Source: Candidatus Roizmanbacteria bacterium CG22_combo_CG10-13_8_21_14_all_34_12 | GTDB taxonomy: Bacteria > Patescibacteriota > Microgenomatia > UBA1406 > GWC2-37-13 | Length of the DNA: 5,837 nucleotides | Direction: 5' to 3' | Assembly (NCBI GenBank): GCA_002786595.1 | Contig: PCTC01000034.1 | Location: 1 to 5,837 of the forward strand | Shown here: positions 1 to 4,731 of the stretch, in pieces | Numbering within the stretch: position 1 is the stretch's first letter | Layout of the letters: each line of letters begins with the position of its first letter | Program-made: the position numbers and the translations under genes | The notes under the pieces: generated by a model | What the model saw: only the letters and a program-made list of their open reading frames with translations | Databases searched by the model: none | Told to the model about the DNA's origin: nothing

Positions 1-7
1 CTCTCTA

Positions 8-13
8 TATTAT
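8..13 (+). promoter_or_regulatory. Putative -10 hexamer for the 79-aa gene (leaderless arrangement)
   Basis: TATTAT matches the TATAAT consensus at 5 of 6 positions and ends 6 nt before the ATG at 20. No Shine-Dalgarno sequence lies in the 19 visible upstream bases. Initiation 6-7 nt after the hexamer would fall on the start codon. A -35 cannot be assessed because the window begins at 1. On its own this is weak evidence in AT-rich DNA; it gains weight because five other genes here show the same spacing. Confidence 0.35.
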
Positions 14-19
14 TACCGT

Positions 20-259
20 ATGCCTAAGAAGACAAAGAAAGAAAAGATTTTAGCCATGTATCATAAAAAGCTTCGAATGCTTGAAAATAAACAAGTAGTT
101 ACTTCTCCAGTTCAAATAAAAACTCCTGTCAACATAACTAAAATTATTGAGCCGGTTGTTAATCAATATTTTTTTTCTGATTTAAAAAAAAGCTTGTTAT
201 TAATAGTTTTGATAATTGGAGTTGAAGTTTCTTTGTACGTAGCTAAGTTGATAAAGTAA
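20..259 (+). CDS. Hypothetical small protein with C-terminal membrane anchor
   Basis: I do not recognise this 79-aa protein. The first 25 residues are very basic (MPKKTKKEK and onward), consistent with a cytoplasmic or nucleic-acid- or ribosome-facing segment. Residues 26-55 are polar with Pro and Val. Residues about 58-76 (core LLLIVLIIGVEVSLYV) form one hydrophobic helix, with only a few residues after it. By the positive-inside rule the N-terminus should stay in the cytoplasm, giving a tail-anchored topology. There is no signal peptide and no cysteine. The ATG at 20 is chosen because it opens the frame and a -10-like hexamer sits 6 nt upstream; no Shine-Dalgarno sequence is visible. The DUF5679 gene follows 57 bp downstream on the same strand and may be co-transcribed. 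The coding call rests on an intact frame, a coherent lysine-rich plus membrane-helix composition, and position. Function unknown. Confidence 0.72.
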   Translation: MPKKTKKEKILAMYHKKLRMLENKQVVTSPVQIKTPVNITKIIEPVVNQYFFSDLKKSLLLIVLIIGVEVSLYVAKLIK

Positions 260-297
260 GGATCGTTTCTCGTAGTTACTCGTTAAGAGTTTCTAAC

Positions 298-308
298 AAA
301 GGGGGTGA
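298..308 (+). promoter_or_regulatory. Strong Shine-Dalgarno sequence for the DUF5679 gene
   Basis: AAAGGGGGTGA lies 8 nt before the ATG at 317 and differs by one base (G for A) from a full complement of the 16S rRNA 3' end (AAGGAGGTGA). It is the only strong ribosome binding site in the window and fixes the start at 317 rather than at the second ATG at 326. Its presence shows that the organism's ribosome retains a standard anti-Shine-Dalgarno sequence, although the neighbouring genes do not use one. Confidence 0.85.
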
Positions 309-316
309 TTTAATAT

Positions 317-460
317 ATGGCATCAATGTACTGTGTAAAATGTAGAGCTAAAAAGGAAGTTGCAAATCCGGAAAAAGTTACAATGAAAAATGGTAAACCA
401 GCAATGAAAGGTAAATGCCCAGATTGCGGAACCGGAATGTACCGAATTGGCACTGCATAA
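317..460 (+). CDS. DUF5679 zinc-ribbon microprotein
   Basis: This 47-aa protein has two CxxC knuckles, Cys6/Cys9 (YCVKCRAK) and Cys34/Cys37 (KCPDCGTGMYRI), separated by 24 residues: the layout of a compact zinc ribbon. The middle segment (NPEKVTMKNGKPAMKG) matches what I recall of the DUF5679 family, common in Candidate Phyla Radiation bacteria and some Chloroflexota. Four cysteines in tetrahedral spacing imply one structural Zn2+. Such tiny zinc ribbons often bind nucleic acid or ribosomes, but no function is established for this family as far as I know, so none is assigned. The start is fixed by a near-perfect Shine-Dalgarno sequence 8 nt upstream. It follows the 79-aa gene by 57 bp and is followed by a hairpin terminator about 30 bp after its TAA stop. 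Such a strong site on such a short gene suggests high expression. Confidence 0.9.
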   Translation: MASMYCVKCRAKKEVANPEKVTMKNGKPAMKGKCPDCGTGMYRIGTA

Positions 461-488
461 TAATATTTTATTTAAATAGGATATGTAT

Positions 489-514
489 ATCCCTCACCAG
501 CAATGGTGAGGGAT
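489..514 (+). terminator. Intrinsic terminator between convergent genes
   Basis: An 8-bp perfect GC-rich stem, CCCTCACC (491-498) and GGTGAGGG (505-512), closes a 6-nt loop AGCAAT. Two A-T pairs extend it to 489-514. On the + strand it is followed by ATTTCGGTTTT, an interrupted U-tract, fitting Rho-independent termination of the DUF5679 transcript. The minus-strand LigT-like gene ends at 522, only 7 bp beyond, so the hairpin may also stop transcription from that side, though the minus-strand tail (ATATACATATCC) is U-poor. A second imperfect palindrome at 479-492 overlaps the left arm and could compete with it. Confidence 0.75.
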
Positions 515-521
515 TTCGGTT

Positions 522-1031
522 TTAAAGTAGTTTAAACACCCTCACCCTTTCCCCCTCCTCAAATAAACTTAACTTATTTACTTTAAAAGAAATATCAACT
601 TCTAAATTTGACAGGCGTTTTTTGATGACAAAGTATTGTTGTTTGGAAGGAATTTTATATTTAGCAAGAGTTAACCGGGGAACGAATTTTTCCGAACTTT
701 CCAGTCTTGAAGAAATTTCTTTTATACTTTCGCTTATTCTTTCAATTTCTTTCTCACGCTTAAAATCAAGATATAAAACAATATTATTTCCAATTGTTAA
801 GGCGACTTCAAATGCGTATAAATAAAATAAATTTTTATCAAACAAAGCTGTCTCAATTTTTTCTATCGTTGATTTTTTATCAGTAAACTCTCCAAATGAA
901 TGAATTAAAATATTATAGTTTTCGATTTTCTCCCATTGAAACTGGGGATACAATTTTCTAAAATCCGCCAATTGATCAACGATTTGATTTTTTGTTTCGT
1001 CGGGTAACTCAATCTTTAATGTCATCTCCAT
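522..1031 (-). CDS. LigT-like 2H phosphoesterase-fold protein, catalytic histidines lost
   Basis: The 169-aa product has the length and layout of the bacterial 2'-5' RNA ligase / 2',3'-cyclic phosphodiesterase (LigT) family. Its start (MTLKIELPDETK) resembles the first strand and helix. W33-E48 (WEKIENYNILIHSFGE) aligns with the first family motif, usually of the form N-L-H-I-T-L-x-F-L-G-E. F116-L122 (FVPRLTL) aligns with the second, usually F-x-P-H-L-T-L. In active enzymes each motif supplies HxT/S; here they read Asn40-Ile-Leu42 and Arg119-Leu-Thr121, so both histidines and one Thr are missing. By family logic it is probably not a phosphodiesterase and may only bind RNA or nucleotide. The ATG at 1031 is chosen because the frame upstream runs through repeat 1, adding 28 implausible residues. 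It lies 61 bp downstream of the nucleotidyltransferase. The family assignment is by eye and the homology is remote. Confidence 0.72.
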   Translation of the reverse strand: MEMTLKIELPDETKNQIVDQLADFRKLYPQFQWEKIENYNILIHSFGEFTDKKSTIEKIETALFDKNLFYLYAFEVALTIGNNIVLYLDFKREKEIERISESIKEISSRLESSEKFVPRLTLAKYKIPSKQQYFVIKKRLSNLEVDISFKVNKLSLFEEGERVRVFKLL

Positions 1032-1038
1032 ATATATA

Positions 1039-1044
1039 TTTATA
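1039..1044 (-). promoter_or_regulatory. Putative -10 hexamer for the LigT-like gene
   Basis: On the minus strand TATAAA (5 of 6 matches) ends 7 nt before the ATG at 1031. No Shine-Dalgarno sequence is visible; the only GGAG abuts the second ATG at 1025 and is too close to act. No convincing -35 is seen. The surrounding sequence is nearly pure A/T, so chance is a real alternative. Confidence 0.3.
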
Positions 1045-1057
1045 TTGTAATAATAGT

Positions 1058-1085
1058 CTGGATTCCCGCCTCCGCGGGAATGACA
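1058..1085 (+). repeat. REP-like hairpin repeat, copy 1
   Basis: The 28-bp element reads CTGG, arm ATTCCCGC (1062-1069), loop CTCC (1070-1073), arm GCGGGAAT (1074-1081), then GACA. The stem is a perfect 8 bp. It is an exact inverted copy of the element at 1597-1624, and identity extends two bases outward (1056-1057 with 1625-1626) to 30 bp. It sits between the two minus-strand genes. It has no U-tract on either strand, so it is not a normal terminator. This kind of palindrome, which translates as SRGGGNPD or IPASAGMT when read through, is a widespread dispersed intergenic repeat in bacteria. Mobilisation by a REP-associated Y1 transposase in trans is an inference; no such gene is in the window. 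Confidence 0.9.
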
Positions 1086-1092
1086 ATGTGGA

Positions 1093-1572
1093 CTACAAAT
1101 CAAATGCTTTTGCAATATTTCGTGTCGAAAAATTTTTTAAGTTAGTGACAACTTCTTTAACTTCGGCATCAATTAATTTTGCCTGTTTCTTTTTGTTTTC
1201 TAACTGCCTATCCCCTTCCGTCACCGCGATTATACTTGGTGAAATTTTTTTTACCAACTCAAAATAATTATTATTTGTTTGGAAAAAAGGCAGAAGAACA
1301 ATCATGTCTACCATATTCAAGTTTGAAAGTATTTCCGCCCTCTCATCCTGATGATGGACTTGAAGTTTTCTTTTATTTTTTTTAATGAATTCATCTGATT
1401 CAAGTGCAACAATCAAAAAATCACCTTGCGCTTTTGCCTTTTCAAGAAATTTTAAATGACCATAGTGGATTAAATCAAAACATCCTCCAACTAAAACAGA
1501 TTTTTTGTTTTTGAAGATTAAAGTATTTTTTTTTATATCCAAATATGAAATAATCAAGGCTTTATTTTTCAT
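1093..1572 (-). CDS. HxGH nucleotidyltransferase (cytidylyltransferase/HldE C-domain-like)
   Basis: This 159-aa protein is a nucleotidyltransferase of the cytidylyltransferase-like superfamily. Residues 26-40 (VLVGGCFDLIHYGHL) carry the nucleotide-binding signature with the HxGH motif at His36-His39. Residues 41-60 (KFLEKAKAQGDFLIVALESD) match the next helix and strand, and 148-153 (FSTRNI) corresponds to the family's ISTT-type phosphate-binding motif. Such enzymes transfer a CMP or AMP group from NTP to a phosphorylated sugar, alcohol or cofactor precursor, releasing pyrophosphate. The order GGCFD...VALESDE...ISPSIIAVTEGD is closest to the HldE/RfaE second domain, glycerol-3-phosphate cytidylyltransferase and archaeal-type FAD synthetases; the substrate cannot be fixed from sequence. 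The start at 1572 is chosen because the frame upstream crosses repeat 2, giving a repeat-derived WIPASAGMT peptide, and because a perfect TATAAT ends 6 nt before this ATG. It is divergent from the DUF4012 gene and bracketed by inverted repeats. Confidence 0.88.
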   Translation of the reverse strand: MKNKALIISYLDIKKNTLIFKNKKSVLVGGCFDLIHYGHLKFLEKAKAQGDFLIVALESDEFIKKNKRKLQVHHQDERAEILSNLNMVDMIVLLPFFQTNNNYFELVKKISPSIIAVTEGDRQLENKKKQAKLIDAEVKEVVTNLKNFSTRNIAKAFDL

Positions 1573-1578
1573 TCTAGT

Positions 1579-1584
1579 ATTATA
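1579..1584 (-). promoter_or_regulatory. Perfect -10 TATAAT 6 nt before the nucleotidyltransferase ATG
   Basis: On the minus strand TATAAT (6 of 6) is followed by ACTAGA and then the ATG at 1572. Transcription would start at or within a base of the start codon, giving a leaderless message. No TTGACA-like -35 is found at 16-18 nt spacing; that position falls inside repeat 2. The ATGACA at the end of repeat 2 is only 12 nt from the -10, too close for a normal -35. This is the clearest example of the pattern in the window. Confidence 0.55.
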
Positions 1585-1596
1585 CCTCAAACCCAA

Positions 1597-1624
1597 TGTC
1601 ATTCCCGCGGAGGCGGGAATCCAG
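1597..1624 (-). repeat. REP-like hairpin repeat, copy 2 (inverted)
   Basis: Arms ATTCCCGC (1601-1608) and GCGGGAAT (1613-1620) enclose GGAG, with flanks TGTC and CCAG. It is the exact reverse complement of copy 1 over 28 bp, 30 bp with AC at 1625-1626. It lies 12 bp beyond the nucleotidyltransferase -10 box and only 10 bp from copy 3, with which it forms a back-to-back pair (21 of 28 positions match when copy 3 is inverted). The pair could fold as two separate hairpins or as one long cruciform. Confidence 0.9.
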
Positions 1625-1634
1625 ACAAAAAGCA

Positions 1635-1662
1635 CTGGATCCCCTTCTTCAAGGGGATGACA
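1635..1662 (+). repeat. REP-like hairpin repeat, copy 3 (diverged, compensated stem)
   Basis: The element keeps the flanks CTGG and GACA and a perfect 8-bp stem, ATCCCCTT (1639-1646) with AAGGGGAT (1651-1658), around loop CTTC. Compared with copy 1 it changes three stem positions, T-A to C-G, G-C to T-A and C-G to T-A, and each change is matched on the other arm. This covariation shows that the fold, not only the sequence, is maintained. The ATG at 1657, an upstream in-frame candidate start of the DUF4012 gene, lies within its right end. Confidence 0.85.
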
Positions 1663-1686
1663 AACGATGCAACAATTTTATACAAT
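1657..1686 (+). promoter_or_regulatory. Candidate promoter of the DUF4012 gene, -35 inside repeat 3
   Basis: ATGACA (1657-1662, 5 of 6 to TTGACA) is the right end of repeat 3. TACAAT (1681-1686, 5 of 6 to TATAAT) lies 18 bp further on and ends 6 nt before the ATG at 1693. The two boxes form a plausible sigma-70-type promoter with initiation at or next to the start codon. The -35 being part of a mobile-type repeat is notable but may be coincidence. Confidence 0.4.
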
Positions 1687-1692
1687 CAATAT

Positions 1693-3936
1693 ATGGATCT
1701 AACTACCGAAATCGTTGAAGAAAAACAGAATGCTTTGATCGTATCAAAAAAAGAATATCTATTTATTTCTCTCTTGAAAAACGAGTTAAAAAGAGTCTCC
1801 ATTAGTCCTTTTAACTCTCCTTTTGTTCCAAAAAATATCAAAATGTTTCACTATATTTTTATCATTAACGAAGTTGTGACAATTGATCGTGTCAGTAAAA
1901 ATACTGATAGTATTTTTATCTATCTTTTTTTTGGTAAAAAAAACTATTCAAGTAATTCTAAAAACTATCCGAAAAATATAAAAATTATTACCATTAATGG
2001 CTCTCATCTTGAAAAAAATGAGATTGATAAAATTCTTTGGTTCGCTCTTTCTAAAAGCAGGGAAACTATTCTTAATCTAAACCTATCTCAACTAATAAAG
2101 AAAAAAATAAATTTTGTCCCTGATATTTTTCTAAACTACAAGAAATTTATTACTAAAAAAAATTTAATTTTGTTTGTAATTTTTTATATTATTACTATTC
2201 ATGTTGCTTTCATTCCTTTTCTTTTTCTATCATTTTTCTTAAATTATCAAAATTATTTGGCTCTTAAAAAAAATTCTCTAAAGAATATTAATAATTCATT
2301 ATCAGTAAACGGCATTTCAAAAAAATTATATTCAATTGCCCGACCGACCTACTTATTATTTGGGATTGCTATCTTGCCGGATAATTTAATAGACATTAAC
2401 GAAAAAAGCTCCACAATTATTAAACAAACTCAGCAATTAATGAGTGATTTCAAAGGTTTAGAAGAAATATTTTTTCAGCAACAAAAATCAGCAGAACAAA
2501 AAAATATTTTGACTTTGAGAATTGAAAAAATTAAAAGTAACTTGGATAGCATTCAAGAAGAACTTAATGCTATTGCTCAAAAAATACCAATAAAAAATAG
2601 TTTTTTTGATCAGATAAAAAAACAACTGATTGAACAGTCGGACAATATTCAAAAAGCACAAAAAGTGATAGATTATTTTCAAAAAACTATTTCCCAGGAA
2701 AAAATAAGTAAATATGTCGTTTTTTTTGCCAACAATATGGAGCTTCGACCCGGCGGTGGTTTCTTAGGATCATTTGGCGTTTTCAAAATCGGAAACTATA
2801 GCATCGGAGATATACAAATCTATGATATTTATGATGCCGATGGCCAACTGACAGTCCACTTAGATCCACCAAAACCAATTGCACAATATTTAAGCGTTCC
2901 TCATTGGTTTTTTAGAGATTCCAATTTTTCGCCTGACTTCTTTACCAATTACCAGAAAGCTTTATTTTTTCTTGAAAAAGAAATGAAAATGACTGGTTTT
3001 TCCGGCGGAATTCTACTTACAACCACTGCCATTGAAAATATTTTATATGCCTTTAATGATTTATATCTGCCCGATTTTAAAGAATATATAAATGCTAAAA
3101 ATTTTTATTTAAAAACTCAATTTTATGTGGAGAAAAAATTTTTTCCTGGATCAATTCAAAAAAAAACGTTTTTATCTTCCATAGTTAGACAAATAAAAAA
3201 TAATTTCAATTCTGTTGACCCAAAAAATCTGTTTTTTCAAATCAAAAAGTCCTTTGATGAAAAACAGATAGTTGTTTATTTTGAAGATCAAAATTTTCAA
3301 TCTCTTTTTGACTCTAGCTTTTGGTCTGGACGGGTAATTGATCCAAAATGCACAATATCTGACCAATGTATAACAGATTATATTTTCCCTTATGATGCCA
3401 ATCTTGGAGCTAATAAGGCCAATTTTTTTATTAATCGCTTTGTTAACTTAAAAATTAAGATTGATTCTCAAGGACAAATTAGCCATCTGCTTTCCCTTCA
3501 ATATAAAAATGATTCTCCGGCAGAAATTTTTCCTACCGGTTATTATCGTAACTATTTTCAAATTCTTCTTCCCAAAAATTCAACTTTAAATCAAATTACC
3601 AAGGATGGTGTTTTAGTCGAAAATGTTGATCAAATGGATGACCAACAGTACAAATTAATCGGATTTCTTTTTGAACTGGCTCCGGGAAAAATAACTGATA
3701 TTAAAATCAGTTACCAATTAAATGAACCGCTTAAAAAAGGAAAGAATATTTATCAATTAGTCGTTCAAAAACAAACTGGAGCAAAAAACTCCGATCTTAT
3801 TTTGGAATTTGAATTAAATAAAAGCATTTCTATCCTTAATCAAAATTTTTCTCCTATTGTTAAAGATAATCAAATCATCTATAATACGAACTTATTAACT
3901 GACAAAATATTTTTCATTGAGTTAACAAGGAATTAG
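1693..3936 (+). CDS. DUF4012 domain membrane protein
   Basis: A 747-aa envelope protein of the DUF4012 family, frequent in Candidate Phyla Radiation and Gram-positive bacteria; its biochemical role is not established. Numbered from the ATG at 1693: residues 1-150 are cytoplasmic with alternating strand/helix pattern (NALIVSKKEYLFISLL, HYIFIINEVV, IKIITINGSH) and no recognised motif; about 157-185 is one long membrane helix (LILFVIFYIITIHVAF and onward); about 238-335 is helical and Gln/Lys-rich, probably coiled coil. The DUF4012 core follows: YVVFFANNMELRPGGGFLGS at about 341-360, then DIYDADGQ and DSNFSPDF (about 409-416). The C-terminal part has DANLGANKANFFINRFV (about 568-584) and a Cys pair (CTISDQC, 553-559) that could form an extracytoplasmic disulfide. 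An in-frame ATG at 1657 exists but lies in repeat 3, so 1693, preceded by a -10-like box, is preferred. It is divergent from the nucleotidyltransferase. Stop is TAG. Confidence 0.88.
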   Translation: MDLTTEIVEEKQNALIVSKKEYLFISLLKNELKRVSISPFNSPFVPKNIKMFHYIFIINEVVTIDRVSKNTDSIFIYLFFGKKNYSSNSKNYPKNIKIITINGSHLEKNEIDKILWFALSKSRETILNLNLSQLIKKKINFVPDIFLNYKKFITKKNLILFVIFYIITIHVAFIPFLFLSFFLNYQNYLALKKNSLKNINNSLSVNGISKKLYSIARPTYLLFGIAILPDNLIDINEKSSTIIKQTQQLMSDFKGLEEIFFQQQKSAEQKNILTLRIEKIKSNLDSIQEELNAIAQKIPIKNSFFDQIKKQLIEQSDNIQKAQKVIDYFQKTISQEKISKYVVFFANNMELRPGGGFLGSFGVFKIGNYSIGDIQIYDIYDADGQLTVHLDPPKPIAQYLSVPHWFFRDSNFSPDFFTNYQKALFFLEKEMKMTGFSGGILLTTTAIENILYAFNDLYLPDFKEYINAKNFYLKTQFYVEKKFFPGSIQKKTFLSSIVRQIKNNFNSVDPKNLFFQIKKSFDEKQIVVYFEDQNFQSLFDSSFWSGRVIDPKCTISDQCITDYIFPYDANLGANKANFFINRFVNLKIKIDSQGQISHLLSLQYKNDSPAEIFPTGYYRNYFQILLPKNSTLNQITKDGVLVENVDQMDDQQYKLIGFLFELAPGKITDIKISYQLNEPLKKGKNIYQLVVQKQTGAKNSDLILEFELNKSISILNQNFSPIVKDNQIIYNTNLLTDKIFFIELTRN

Positions 3937-3947
3937 CTGAAAAATAA

Positions 3948-3975
3948 TTGTTATAACTATTATAATTTTTATAAA
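3948..3975 (+). promoter_or_regulatory. Candidate promoter of the L25 gene
   Basis: TTGTTA (3948-3953, 4 of 6 to TTGACA) and TATAAA (3970-3975, 5 of 6) are separated by 16 bp. The -10 ends 6 nt before the ATG at 3982, with TTTTAT between. No Shine-Dalgarno sequence is present in the 45-bp gap after the DUF4012 stop, and no terminator hairpin is seen there. A second TATAAT lies at 3961-3966 and could give a short leader instead. Background A/T content is very high. Confidence 0.35.
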
Positions 3976-3981
3976 TTTTAT

Positions 3982-4713
3982 ATGAAAGGCAAGAAATCGC
4001 ATAGTTCAACTGATAAAGTTTCTTTGAAAGCTGAATTACGAACCATTTTTGGCAAAAAATTAAATAAGGTCAGAAAACAAGGATTGGTCCCAGGTAATAT
4101 ATTTGGACCTGATTTTAAATCTAAGTCTATCTCTGTTGTTTATAAAGATCTTGTCAAGACCTATAAAATGGTTGGTGAAACCGGAATCGTTTATATATCT
4201 TTAGACAAAGAAAATATTCCAGTTTTAATAAAAACTATCCAAAAACATCCGCTATCAAGTTCTCTGCTTCATATTGATTTTAGAAAAATCGATCTTTCTA
4301 AAAAGATTGAAACTAACGTTCCGGTTAAAGCAGTTGGCATTTCTGAGGCTGTTTCCCAAAAAGCTGGTGTTCTTCTTATTCAATCTGAAACCTTATTAGT
4401 TGAAGCTTTGCCAGAAGATATTCCTTCTCACATTGAAGTTGACATAACAGTTATAAAAGATATTGGCCAGGAAATTAAAGTTTCTGATCTGAAAAAATCA
4501 GATAAGTATGAGATAAAAACTCCAATTGAAAAAGTTATTCTAGGTGTCGTCGCTCATAAAGAAGAGAGTATTGTCCCAGAAACGGCTGTTGCGGCTCCTG
4601 AGATAATCACTGAAGCCGTCAAGGAAGGGGAAGAAGCACCTGTCGAAGGCGGGGTCGTCCCGGCTGCACCTGCTAAAAAAGAAGCTCAAGCACAGCCTGT
4701 CCCAAAAAAATAA
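3982..4713 (+). CDS. rplY: 50S ribosomal protein L25, CTC/TL5 type
   Basis: L25 binds 5S rRNA in the large subunit central protuberance. This 243-aa protein is the long, two-domain CTC/TL5 form rather than the about 95-aa E. coli form. Residues about 14-100 are the 5S-binding domain: LKAELRTIFGKKLNKVRKQG has the usual basic start, followed by LVPGNIFG and the strand VLIKTIQKHPLSSSLLHIDF. Residues about 101-192 are the C-terminal beta domain (VPVKAVGISEAVSQKAGVL, then LPEDIPSHIEVDI). Residues 194-243 are an Ala/Pro/Glu/Lys-rich tail, probably disordered, and visibly richer in G+C than the rest of the gene. The ATG at 3982 opens the frame and leaves about 13 polar residues before the domain; there is no Shine-Dalgarno sequence. 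NusA begins 18 bp downstream. L25 occupies the place where many bacteria have rimP. Confidence 0.94.
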   Translation: MKGKKSHSSTDKVSLKAELRTIFGKKLNKVRKQGLVPGNIFGPDFKSKSISVVYKDLVKTYKMVGETGIVYISLDKENIPVLIKTIQKHPLSSSLLHIDFRKIDLSKKIETNVPVKAVGISEAVSQKAGVLLIQSETLLVEALPEDIPSHIEVDITVIKDIGQEIKVSDLKKSDKYEIKTPIEKVILGVVAHKEESIVPETAVAAPEIITEAVKEGEEAPVEGGVVPAAPAKKEAQAQPVPKK

Positions 4714-4718
4714 AGTTT

Positions 4719-4724
4719 TAAAAT
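4719..4724 (+). promoter_or_regulatory. Weak -10-like hexamer before nusA
   Basis: TAAAAT (5 of 6 to TATAAT) lies in the 18-bp gap after L25 and ends 7 nt before the nusA ATG at 4732. No Shine-Dalgarno sequence and no convincing -35 are visible. NusA may simply be read from the upstream transcript; the hexamer is listed because the same offset recurs across the window. Confidence 0.25.
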
Positions 4725-4731
4725 CTATTAT

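Noticed and set aside
479..492. Palindrome GGATATGTATATCC as an operator
   Set aside because: It is short and A/T-rich, lies downstream of a stop codon and overlaps the terminator stem, so an operator role is unsupported.
1058..1085. Repeat copy 1 as a terminator after the nucleotidyltransferase
   Set aside because: The stem is strong, but on the minus strand it is followed by CCAGACTATTATTAC with no U-tract, and identical copies occur upstream of genes. It is better explained as a dispersed repeat, although incidental attenuation is possible.
622..1385. Plus-strand open frames antisense to the LigT-like and nucleotidyltransferase genes
   Set aside because: They oppose recognisable proteins, start at arbitrary internal ATGs, and part of one is translated repeat (LDSRLRGND).
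1056..1662. Possible CRISPR array from three similar repeats
   Set aside because: The copies are in mixed orientation with spacings of about 511 bp and 10 bp, and are themselves hairpins with 4-nt loops. No regular spacers exist and no cas gene is present.
1925..3166. Homopolymer runs in the DUF4012 gene (T8 at 1925-1932, A8 at 1936-1943, T8 at 2720-2727, A9 at 3158-3166) as phase-variation switches
   Set aside because: Such runs are expected in coding DNA this rich in Lys and Phe codons, the frame is intact, and no run is placed near the start as in typical contingency loci. Read-level length variation would revive the idea.
2488..3366. Minus-strand open frames inside the DUF4012 gene
   Set aside because: They are Phe/Lys/Ile-rich peptides expected from the complement of AT-rich coding DNA, with no start signals.
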